Of a stretch of 64,000 nucleotides of DNA, positions 42,240 through 49,570 are shown in pieces. A program made the position numbers and the translations under genes. How positions within the stretch are numbered: the first letter of the stretch is position 1; each line of letters opens with the position of its first letter. The stretch is taken from positions 1 through 64,000 of the forward strand of contig JAIOJA010000020.1 in the NCBI GenBank assembly GCA_019912315.1, in the 5' to 3' direction. Under the pieces are notes generated by a model. It saw nothing but the letters and a program-made list of their open reading frames with translations. It was not told the origin of the DNA and ran no database searches. The stretch is from Planctomycetota bacterium (lineage in GTDB: Bacteria > Planctomycetota > UBA8742 > UBA2392).

Positions 42240-43010
42240 GTGAAGGCAATCGTCTCGGACATCCATGCCAACGTCGCCGCCTGGGAGGCCGTGAAGAAGG
42301 ACATTCGCTCCCATAACATCACGGACATCATCAGTCTCGGAGATCTCGTGGGCTACGGCCCGGAGCCGATTGATGTAATCGACATCGCCATGGACTTCCG
42401 CATCAACCTGATGGGCAACCACGACGAGGCGGTGGTCTTCGAGCCTGTGGGATTCAACTACCGGGCATTGACGGCGATCCGCTGGACCAAGAAGTCGCTT
42501 GAGGGCGGGCTGTTCGGCTTCCGCAACAAGAAACGCATGAGCTTCCTGAAGGGGCTGAAGCTGATGCACCGTGAGGACGGCGCCCTGCTGGTACACGGCA
42601 GCCCCCGCGAGCCTACGACCGAGTACATTCTGAAGCACGACGCGCTCGGTGCGACGCAGGGAGTACCCGAGGCCGCCCGGAAGATGCAGGACATATTCAA
42701 CCAGTTTGAGGGGCTGTGCATCGTCGGGCACACGCACATACCATGCGTTATCGACGAGTCCTTCAACTACATGACCGAAAAGTCCCTTGAGTTCGAATTC
42801 AAGCCGGAGAAGGGCAAGAAGTATGTGATCAACGTTGGCAGTGTGGGCCAGCCGCGCGACCGTGACACCCGTGCCTGCTACGTGATCTGGGACGACAAGA
42901 AGTTCATCTGGCGCCGCGTTGAGTACGACGTGGCCAGCACGGCCCGCAAGATTCGCGCCCTCAAGGACCTCGACGACTACAACGCCGACCGTCTTGAACA
43001 GGGCATGTAG
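42240..43010 (+). CDS. Calcineurin-like metallophosphoesterase
   Basis: 256 residues. Motifs SDIHAN, GDLVGYGPEP, GNHDEA, VHGSPREP and IVGHTHIP are the dimetal site of the YfcE/diadenosine-tetraphosphatase-like group. The substrate is unknown; related planctomycete proteins are annotated only as metallophosphoesterases. The likely start is GTG at 42240 with GAGG about 7 bases upstream, which gives the usual short lead-in to SDIHAN; upstream in-frame starts at 42177 lie beyond the fold. It ends 208 bases before hpf, with a structured region between. Confidence 0.85.
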   Translation: MKAIVSDIHANVAAWEAVKKDIRSHNITDIISLGDLVGYGPEPIDVIDIAMDFRINLMGNHDEAVVFEPVGFNYRALTAIRWTKKSLEGGLFGFRNKKRMSFLKGLKLMHREDGALLVHGSPREPTTEYILKHDALGATQGVPEAARKMQDIFNQFEGLCIVGHTHIPCVIDESFNYMTEKSLEFEFKPEKGKKYVINVGSVGQPRDRDTRACYVIWDDKKFIWRRVEYDVASTARKIRALKDLDDYNADRLEQGM

Positions 43011-43027
43011 CCGTGCACCTCGAAGGA

Positions 43028-43206
43028 CTCGCCATCTGCTCGGATGGCAGGAAGGGGCCGGGAAGCCCCGCAAACGGGCGAGAATGCCTGTTCCACTGCA
43101 CCGAAACCATCACCCGCCCAGTGGCGTTTGCACTGGACATTAGTAAGTAGTCCGCGATCATTCACGGGGCGCGCACAAACTGTTAGAGTGCGCGCGAGTC
43201 AACACT
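43028..43206 (+). ncRNA. Candidate structured RNA leader upstream of hpf
   Basis: The 208-base gap between the phosphoesterase and hpf genes holds several complementary segments: GCCATC/GATGGC (43031-43036 with 43043-43048), GGGGC/GCCCC (43054-43058 with 43065-43069), CTCGCC/GGCGAG (43028-43033 with 43077-43082, which competes with the first), and CCACTG/CAGTGG further on (about 43093-43125). Competing stems are a hallmark of riboregulators. It does not match a riboswitch class I can identify; ribosome-hibernation genes have a known leader motif in other phyla, but similarity to it has not been tested. Confidence 0.4.
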
Positions 43207-43218
43207 AAGGAGTCAACC

Positions 43219-43608
43219 TTGCGTATCACCATCACTGCCAAGCACGTCAAGGTCACCGACAAGATGAAGGACTACGCTCGCGAAAAACTCGCGAAGCTCG
43301 AGCGCTACTTCGATCGCATCAACAACATCCAGGTTGTGCTTGACCGCGACGGGCTCGATAACGTCTGTGAAATCAACATTTCCACGGACACCCACAGCCA
43401 CCTCACCGCCATCGTCCACAACCCTGAAGACATGCACGCCGCCGTTGACCTGTGCATCGACAAGGCCCACCGCCAGGTCCGCAAGCTCAAGGAAAAGCTC
43501 AAGGGGCACAAGGGCAACGACAAGCGCAAGAAGCTGGGGCGCGACGTCAAGAAGCTCACAACCCGTATGCCCCGCGAAACGACCTACGAAGAAGCCAAGA
43601 ACGAATAG
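43219..43608 (+). CDS. hpf: Ribosome hibernation promoting factor, short form
   Basis: 129 residues. RITITAKHVKVTDKMKDYAREKLAKLERYF and the basic helix AVDLCIDKAHRQVRKLKEKLK are the S30AE domain of HPF/RaiA, which binds in the mRNA channel of idle 30S subunits. The long C-terminal dimerisation domain of long HPF is absent. The start is TTG at 43219 because AAGGAG (43207-43212) lies 6 bases before it; the TTG may lower expression. The rest of the C terminus is basic and disordered. A structured leader (43028-43206) precedes it. Confidence 0.9.
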   Translation: MRITITAKHVKVTDKMKDYAREKLAKLERYFDRINNIQVVLDRDGLDNVCEINISTDTHSHLTAIVHNPEDMHAAVDLCIDKAHRQVRKLKEKLKGHKGNDKRKKLGRDVKKLTTRMPRETTYEEAKNE

Positions 43609-43617
43609 GGCTTCCGT

Positions 43618-43686
43618 CCGGTGTCAGGTTTCAGGATTGTCTGCCAGACGCCTTGAAACCTGACACCCGCAACCCGAAACCTGAAC
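43618..43686. repeat. Heptad-repeat inverted element, no gene inside
   Basis: Left arm units at 43618, 43625 and 43632: CCGGTGT, CAGGTTT, CAGGATT. Right arm units at 43652, 43659, 43666, 43673 and 43680: CTTGAAA, CCTGACA, CCCGCAA, CCCGAAA, CCTGAAC. A perfect 14-bp inverted repeat (43620-43633 with 43654-43667) joins the arms around GTCTG-C-CAGAC. The element begins 9 bases after the hpf stop and ends one base before the yvcK start codon. Confidence 0.8.
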
Positions 43687-43687
43687 C

Positions 43688-44686
43688 ATGGCCCTGTTCC
43701 CGCGACTCTTCCGGCGCTCACCGACCGTTGTAGCCATCGGCGGCGGCACGGGGGCATCCGGGTTGCTGCGCGGGCTCAAGGAACACACCGACAAGCTCAC
43801 GGCCATTGTCACCGTCGCCGACGACGGCGGCAGCAGCGGGCGCTTCCGCAAGGAATTCGGCATGTTGCCCCCGGGCGACATCCGCAATTGCCTCGCGGCC
43901 CTGGCCGACGGCGGGCCGGTGCTGGAAAAACTGTTTCAGCATCGATTCGAGGAGGGTGACCTGAAAGGCCACCCCTTCGGCAACATCTTCCTCGCCGCCA
44001 TGACCCAGGTGACCGGTGACTTCGAGCTTGCGGTCAAAGAGGCTAACCGCGTACTCAACGTGCGCGGGCGCGTCCTGCCGGCGACCACCACCAAAATCAG
44101 CCTGGTCGCCGAACACGCCGACGGCAGCAAGACGACCGGCGAATCTCTCGTCGGCAAGGTCACCAAGCCCGTCAAACGTCTGTCACTGAAGCCCGAAGAC
44201 GCACCCGCGGGCACGGACGTCGTGGACGCTATCATGCAGGCCGATCTGGTGCTGCTGGGGCCCGGCAGCGTTTACACAAGTGTCCTGCCCAACCTGCTGA
44301 TACCGGAAATTCTTGACGCCCTGCTGAAGACGGACGCGGTTGTCGGCTACATCTGCAATATCATGACCCAGCCCGGTGAGACCCAGGACTTCACGGCAAG
44401 CCAGCACGCGCAAACATTGATCGATCACACCAGCGAGGCGCTGATAGATTTCGTCGTCGTCAACACCGGCAACATCCCGCAGCCACTGGCGGCCGCCTAC
44501 GCGGCCGAGCACGCCGTGCCCGTCGAAGCGGACATGCCCGGGCTTAACACGCTTCCCGGCAACCCGCGTATCGTGACGGGTGACCTGGTGAAGGCTGACC
44601 ACGTCGTCCGCCACCACCCTGCCCGCCTCGCCGAGCTGTGCCTGAGCGTACACAAGGACATCACGAAAGAGCGCGCGAGGGCGTAG
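43688..44686 (+). CDS. yvcK: YvcK/CofD-like gluconeogenesis factor
   Basis: 332 residues. VVAIGGGTGASGLLRGLK at the N terminus, then TVADDGGSSGRFRKEFG and MLPPGDIRNCLAALA, NIFLAAMTQVTGDFELAV and LLGPGSVYTSVLPNLL are the CofD/YvcK signature blocks. YvcK-type proteins bind UDP-sugars and are needed for growth on gluconeogenic carbon and for cell-wall balance in Bacillus; here the role is inferred. CofD proper transfers lactyl phosphate in F420 synthesis and is less likely. The heptad unit CCTGAAC ends one base before the ATG, so there is no Shine-Dalgarno sequence. Confidence 0.9.
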   Translation: MALFPRLFRRSPTVVAIGGGTGASGLLRGLKEHTDKLTAIVTVADDGGSSGRFRKEFGMLPPGDIRNCLAALADGGPVLEKLFQHRFEEGDLKGHPFGNIFLAAMTQVTGDFELAVKEANRVLNVRGRVLPATTTKISLVAEHADGSKTTGESLVGKVTKPVKRLSLKPEDAPAGTDVVDAIMQADLVLLGPGSVYTSVLPNLLIPEILDALLKTDAVVGYICNIMTQPGETQDFTASQHAQTLIDHTSEALIDFVVVNTGNIPQPLAAAYAAEHAVPVEADMPGLNTLPGNPRIVTGDLVKADHVVRHHPARLAELCLSVHKDITKERARA

Positions 44687-44688
44687 CG

Positions 44689-45396
44689 TCAGCCCTCATT
44701 TTCCGCCGACTTTCGTTTGCCCAGAATCGCCGCGTAGATCATGCCGATCGCAAAGCCGCCGATGTGGGCCCACCAGGCGACACCCGCGCTTTCGGTATCC
44801 GTAAAGCTCATCTGCATTTCCTTGAGCGCGTTGATCACGTTCATGCCGATCCAGAACAGCAGGTAGAAGAACGCCGGCACCCGCACGATCAGCGGGATCA
44901 CGATGATCGGGATAACGCTCACCACCCGCGCCTTCGGGTACATCACAAAGAACGCGCCCATCACACCGGCAATCGCGCCGGACGCCCCCACCACCGGCAC
45001 CATCGCGCCGTCCGGTGTGGAAAAGGCGATCTGCGTAATCCCGGCCGCGAGCCCGCACGCGACGTACACCACCAGAAATTTGCCATGCCCGAAGCGGTCC
45101 TCAACGTTCGGCCCGAACACGAACAGGGACAGCATGTTGCCCAGCAGGTGCCACAGTCCGCCATGCAGGAACATCGAGGTGATGAACGGCACCAGCGTCC
45201 AGAACGAGATATCCGTCGCGGCCGCTGTGCTGAACAGGCGCGGATAATTGCCCGGCACCAGCCCCCATGTCATGAAGAACTCGCCCGGATCCGCCACAAT
45301 CAACTGTTGCGTGAACACGTACACGTTAAACGCGATCAGCAGCCACGTGACCACAGGCCAGGTTTCAACCTTCTCGGTTGTCTTGAGCGGAAACAT
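44689..45396 (-). CDS. Rhomboid family intramembrane serine protease
   Basis: 235 residues with six or seven transmembrane helices. The catalytic Ser lies in GASGAIAGVMGAFFVMYP near residue 136, the catalytic His in WWAHIGGFAIG near residue 210, and the HGGLWHLLGN motif near residue 80 is the conserved oxyanion region. It cuts membrane proteins within the bilayer. Its stop is 2 bases from the yvcK stop (convergent). The possible C-terminal sorting signals of secreted proteins in this window (8506-9276) would be natural rhomboid-like substrates, but that is a guess. Confidence 0.9.
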   Translation of the reverse strand: MFPLKTTEKVETWPVVTWLLIAFNVYVFTQQLIVADPGEFFMTWGLVPGNYPRLFSTAAATDISFWTLVPFITSMFLHGGLWHLLGNMLSLFVFGPNVEDRFGHGKFLVVYVACGLAAGITQIAFSTPDGAMVPVVGASGAIAGVMGAFFVMYPKARVVSVIPIIVIPLIVRVPAFFYLLFWIGMNVINALKEMQMSFTDTESAGVAWWAHIGGFAIGMIYAAILGKRKSAENEG

Positions 45397-45490
45397 CGGC
45401 TCAGGTTACCACGCGTGATGCGGATTGCGGAGACTCTGGATTCCGAGCGACTCTGGCATAAATGAATGACGGGCTTGGGGAACTACCTTC

Positions 45491-45517
45491 CCCGGGCCCT
45501 AAGCCCAAAGGCCCGGG
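45491..45517. other. GC palindrome upstream of NrdD-like gene
   Basis: CCCGGGCC (45491-45498) and GGCCCGGG (45510-45517) around 11 bases, 72 bases before the ATG at 45589. Overlapping it, GGGCTT pairs with AAGCCC. No NrdR box or clear promoter was seen in the 192-base gap (45397-45588). Confidence 0.45.
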
Positions 45518-45588
45518 CCCGGGTTCTCCCCAATCCAAAATCCACTGCCACCCGTTGATTTGTCGCACCCCATGGTAAATCTGCCCCC

Positions 45589-47730
45589 ATGGGACGTGTC
45601 ACCAAGGTGATCAACCGCAACGGCGAGATCGTGCCGTTCCGCCGCAACCGCATCGTGCGGGCGATTCTCGCGTCCGTTCGCGAAGCTGGCAGCAAGGACG
45701 AATGGGTCGCCGACAAGCTGGCGGACATGGTGGTCTATTTCCTTGATATGCAGCACGGCGACCGCGACCGGCCTCCCGGCGCCGACGACGTGGACGACAT
45801 GATCGAGCGGGCGTTGCTGTCATCGCCGGACCTGCAGCGGATCGCCCAGGCTTTCATCGCGGGTCGCCGCCAGCGCAAGGATATTCGAGAGCTCGAGGAC
45901 AGCGTCGAGCCCGCCGAAGGTCCGCAGGTAGCACAGCCGGACCAGGGGTTCGGCGGCTGGAACCGCGCGCGCATCGCGGCCGCCCTGATGCGCGAGCACA
46001 AACTTGACGCGTCGATCGCCGGCGCCATCGCGGAGAAAATCGAAGGCAAGGTCATTGAGCTCGACTTGCCGCGCGTCACCACGGGGCTGATCCGCGAGCT
46101 TGTGGACGTCGAGTTGCTGTCTCGCGGGCTGATCACCGAGCCCGGCAGCGTTTCGATACCGCGCTTTGACCTTGAGCAATGGGTTTTCCCCGGCGACGAC
46201 ACCGATGTCCCGCCCGTCAGCGACCAGGGCGAGTTGTCCGGGCGCGCGGCGCGGCGCGTGCTCAGCCAGTACGCCCTGCACAACATCCTGCCCGCGGCGT
46301 CCCGCGAGGCGCACCTCGACGGAAGCCTTCACTTCGACACGCTGCACGCGCCGGGCGCGGTTGCGCTGCTTCGTCTTGACGTTCCGGCCTTGTTGTCCGC
46401 GGGGGCGGGTTTCGGGCTGCAGCGCATGTTTGCCGAAAGCGCATCCGGTATCGGTGCGGCGCTTGCGCGTCTGGCGACGATCGTCGGCGCGGCGGCCGGA
46501 TTTACCAGCGGGCCCATCACGCTGAAAGGTCTTGACCGCGCGCTCGCCCGACAGGCACGCGAGGACCCGGACGACATCCAGCGCGCAGAGCTGCAGGACG
46601 GGCTGCGCCTGCTGGCCGCACAGGCGCCTGACGGGCTGGTAGTGGAAGTCGGGCCGCCGGGCAGCTCCGCACGGGATCTGGTTGTTCGCAATTTGATCGA
46701 CGCGCTGGCCGGCGCTGACGGAAGCCTGCGCCGGCGCGTGCGCCTGGAATTGTCCATTGTTCCGGGTGCGTTTGCCGACCCGCCGCGCAAGTCGCTGCTG
46801 GAGAGGGCGGCCTCCGCCGCCAGCTATTGCGGCGTGCCGGTGTTTCGTTTGCGTGAGCCGGGCATGGAGCGAAACACGGGGCTGTTCGGGGATGTCGGTA
46901 ACGCCCTTTCCCATGAAGTCGTGATTGCGCGTGCCGGGCTGAACCTGCTGCGTCCTGGCTTGCGGCTGAATGACGTGAACGCTTACCTTGAGTCGCTTGA
47001 CGGCAGCATCGACCTGGCCGTTGCGGGTCTCAGCGCCCGCGCGAAGTACCTTGAACGTGTCGCCATGCGCGATATGCCGGAGCCCGTTCCCGTCAGCGCA
47101 CGGATGTTGCGCACATTGGTCGGCGCCTCACGCGACGTGGAACTGGTTCCGCTGGGGCTCGGGCTTGTCGCCGCGAAACTGGCGGGTGTGCGCTCGGCGG
47201 TCGAGCCGCCGGCCCAGCGCGTCGCCCAGCAGGTACTGAGTTATCTCGGCTTCAAGTTCCGCGAACGGACGTCCCGGGAGTCGCTGACCGGGCGCCTCGG
47301 CGTTGTCATTGACGCTTCCGCGGGCGCGCGGTTCAGCCGTGAGGACGCGGCCCGCTTGGCGCGCCTTGACCCGGAGTCCCCGTTGCGCCTGCAACTCGCC
47401 AACCAGGGGCACGCTCCCGGCGCGTCTCTGGATGCCGGGCTCGCCATCGGTGAACGCCTTGAACCCGAAAGCGCCCTGCATAGCCTGCTGGGGCGCGACG
47501 CCGTTGTGGACTCGGGTGACAACGAAACGCTCACGCCCGCCGACGTGCTTGAGCTCGTGCGCCGCTGTGTGTCCGAACGGGGGCCGCAGCCATCGCAGGT
47601 CGCCATCACGGTCAGCAGCCGGACTTGCCGCGACTGCGGTGCACGTTATCCGGCCCACCGCGAGGACTGCCCGGTCTGCGGCAGCACCGCCTGGGCGGTG
47701 CCCCCCGGGCAGAAATCCATGTTCAGCTAG
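45589..47730 (+). CDS. NrdD-like protein with ATP cone, lacking the glycyl radical end
   Basis: 713 residues. An ATP-cone-like domain (1-105: VINRNGEIVPFRRNRIVRAI) is followed by WNRARIAAALMREHKLDASIAGAIAEKIEGKVIELDLPRVTTGLIRELVDVELLSRGL and AHLDGSLHFDTLHAPG (near 245), both typical of class III anaerobic ribonucleotide reductase. The C terminus keeps the zinc-ribbon cysteines C680-x2-C683 and C694-x2-C697, but the protein ends 16 residues later without the RVxGY glycyl-radical motif, and no Cys is seen at the radical finger loop. It is probably catalytically dead and may act as a nucleotide sensor. No nrdG activase is near. Confidence 0.7.
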   Translation: MGRVTKVINRNGEIVPFRRNRIVRAILASVREAGSKDEWVADKLADMVVYFLDMQHGDRDRPPGADDVDDMIERALLSSPDLQRIAQAFIAGRRQRKDIRELEDSVEPAEGPQVAQPDQGFGGWNRARIAAALMREHKLDASIAGAIAEKIEGKVIELDLPRVTTGLIRELVDVELLSRGLITEPGSVSIPRFDLEQWVFPGDDTDVPPVSDQGELSGRAARRVLSQYALHNILPAASREAHLDGSLHFDTLHAPGAVALLRLDVPALLSAGAGFGLQRMFAESASGIGAALARLATIVGAAAGFTSGPITLKGLDRALARQAREDPDDIQRAELQDGLRLLAAQAPDGLVVEVGPPGSSARDLVVRNLIDALAGADGSLRRRVRLELSIVPGAFADPPRKSLLERAASAASYCGVPVFRLREPGMERNTGLFGDVGNALSHEVVIARAGLNLLRPGLRLNDVNAYLESLDGSIDLAVAGLSARAKYLERVAMRDMPEPVPVSARMLRTLVGASRDVELVPLGLGLVAAKLAGVRSAVEPPAQRVAQQVLSYLGFKFRERTSRESLTGRLGVVIDASAGARFSREDAARLARLDPESPLRLQLANQGHAPGASLDAGLAIGERLEPESALHSLLGRDAVVDSGDNETLTPADVLELVRRCVSERGPQPSQVAITVSSRTCRDCGARYPAHREDCPVCGSTAWAVPPGQKSMFS

Positions 47731-47808
47731 CGGCTTCCTTGCCCCTGCAATGCCCCGGATTCGCGCTATACTGGGCGGGCCCCGAACGCGACCCCGTAAG
47801 TGAAGTCC

Positions 47809-49332
47809 ATGCCCGTGCGCGCCAGCCTTGCCCTGCTTGCCTGTCTGATTGCACTGACTGCGTGCGCGACCACGCCCGCCGGCAAGCCGGATTCGGACGG
47901 CGGCGAAGTCGTCTCGCGCGATCACGCCAAACTCACCCACAGCGCACAGGAAGCGGAAAAATTCATCCGTCGCTACGAGGCCCTCAAGGTCGGTTTCGTC
48001 AATTATTTCGACCCCGCACACACGGAACTCATCTCGCGCGAGTTTTCTGCTGAGACTGTCGTCTTTCAACTCGCGGAAACGGGCGACACGGGCATGTTGC
48101 TCGACGCCACGGCCGAGCGCGCCGTTGAACTGATGGACAAAAACGGCTGGAACGAGGGCGAGATTTCCAGCGAGGCTGCCTACGAAGGGCACCTCGCCCT
48201 GGCAAAAGTTGAGTCAATCGGGATTCCCGCCGGCGCGCGTACCGGCGACTACATCCCGGTGCGTATCCGCCTGCTCGGCAACGCGCACGATATCCGCGCG
48301 GGGTTCGTGTACCCCACGCCCCTTCGCAACAGCCTGGGGCGCACGGTCGCCATCATGGAGCGCGGCTACCTGCCCCTGAACGCCGACAAGTACTTTGACG
48401 AAAAGGGCGAGTTGATCCCCGACCCGCCCCTCGCCGACGGCGAACATCGCCTTACCCGCGAGCAGATCGAGGACGCGAGAAATCTCATCCGTCACGACAA
48501 CCCCGGCGGCATTACTTTCACGCTGCGCAAGGGCGTGAAGCTCGTGGCCGACGTGGGCGACGATGAGCTGGTGGCCGACCGGATTATTCTACCCCTGACC
48601 CGCGAAGTCGAAGTGGGCGGCTTCGTCCGCGAGGTGCGCACCCTGTCGCCCGAGTTGGTGCCGGACGCCATCGACAGCATCGTCAAGGGCATGGGCGAGA
48701 AGGGGCTGACCGTCAAGGTTGAGGCCCGCGACAAGAAGCTGATCGTGACCCCCATCGGCGTGCGCGACGAAACCCTGCGCCAGGTGTACGAAGTACTGAA
48801 AGGCGTACGGGTCGAGCTGAAGCCACGCAACAACGTAATCGTCGTGTTCGATGAACAGAACTACCGCGTCGCGGTGTACGGCCCCCTGAAACACCGCTTC
48901 ATGCTCGATACGGTAACCCTGAACACCGATCCGTTCACCCGCAACAGCAGCAAGCCCTACATCCTGCCGTTCCGTGTCAGTTGCCGCGTGCTGGAGCGCG
49001 CCGAGCCCGGGCGCTCCGGCAAGTTCGGTGTGCCCGATGGCGACGACGTGCGGCGCGGCGTTACGCCTGACGGGCACAAGGGGCGCGCGCGCCTGTCCTG
49101 GACCACCTACTCCGAGTCAGGCCGCCTCGACGACGAAGGCAGTCTCGAGCTCGACACAACGGACTTCACCGACATCCTGCGCGTACTTTGGACCAAGGGC
49201 ATGAAACCCCGTGAAGTGCTTGCCTTCGTCTACGAGGCCGAGCAGACCTTCGCCATCACGGCCGAGCTTGGTCTGAACTACCTGAAAGTGGACCTGGATA
49301 AGCTGGCCAGGGGTGAAGGGCTTGGCAGATAG
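47809..49332 (+). CDS. Lipoprotein with FlgI-like region
   Basis: 507 residues. Signal peptide with lipobox LTAC (cysteine near residue 19). The middle (about 130-200: [47 protein letters not shown]) resembles the FlgI P-ring protein around its GDxIxVxVxxxGxAxxLxGGxLLxTPL pattern. The C-terminal third has no recognised family. No flagellar gene is near, and FlgI is normally not a lipoprotein, so it is an adapted relative, perhaps an extracytoplasmic structural protein. ATG at 47809 is preferred over a GTG at 47800 because it gives the cleaner signal peptide; TATACT at 47767-47772 may be a -10. Confidence 0.5.
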   Translation: MPVRASLALLACLIALTACATTPAGKPDSDGGEVVSRDHAKLTHSAQEAEKFIRRYEALKVGFVNYFDPAHTELISREFSAETVVFQLAETGDTGMLLDATAERAVELMDKNGWNEGEISSEAAYEGHLALAKVESIGIPAGARTGDYIPVRIRLLGNAHDIRAGFVYPTPLRNSLGRTVAIMERGYLPLNADKYFDEKGELIPDPPLADGEHRLTREQIEDARNLIRHDNPGGITFTLRKGVKLVADVGDDELVADRIILPLTREVEVGGFVREVRTLSPELVPDAIDSIVKGMGEKGLTVKVEARDKKLIVTPIGVRDETLRQVYEVLKGVRVELKPRNNVIVVFDEQNYRVAVYGPLKHRFMLDTVTLNTDPFTRNSSKPYILPFRVSCRVLERAEPGRSGKFGVPDGDDVRRGVTPDGHKGRARLSWTTYSESGRLDDEGSLELDTTDFTDILRVLWTKGMKPREVLAFVYEAEQTFAITAELGLNYLKVDLDKLARGEGLGR

Positions 49333-49342
49333 GGTCCGGGAG

Positions 49343-49374
49343 GTTCGGCGCACGTCTACTTGGAGGCGCCGAAC
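49343..49374. terminator. Hairpin after FlgI-like gene
   Basis: GTTCGGCGC (49343-49351) and GCGCCGAAC (49366-49374), a perfect 9-bp stem, 10 bases past the stop codon, with no T-run. The rest of the 238-base gap to smc (49333-49570) shows no other feature. Confidence 0.5.
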
Positions 49375-49570
49375 AATCGAGAACGCGACCCATATCACGT
49401 CCACAAAGCCCCCACAGGCGTCCACATTCGCGTAATCGTCCCGATTCACCTACTTTTTCTTCGGAAAAGGCTTCATTTGGGCGGTTTCGGCAAAGCCGGA
49501 CAGTGTGTTTGTCCGATGATTCCTTTTAATGCCGGGTATGCCCCGGGCGCTAAACATCAGCGGTACTCCT

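Noticed and set aside
29244-43686. CRISPR-like arrays
   Set aside because: The heptad units are far too short, have no spacers, face each other and no cas genes are present.
13188-43686. Heptad arms as ordinary terminators
   Set aside because: They lack T-runs, end against start codons, and the arms are periodic rather than a single stem; two contain a whole gene in the loop.
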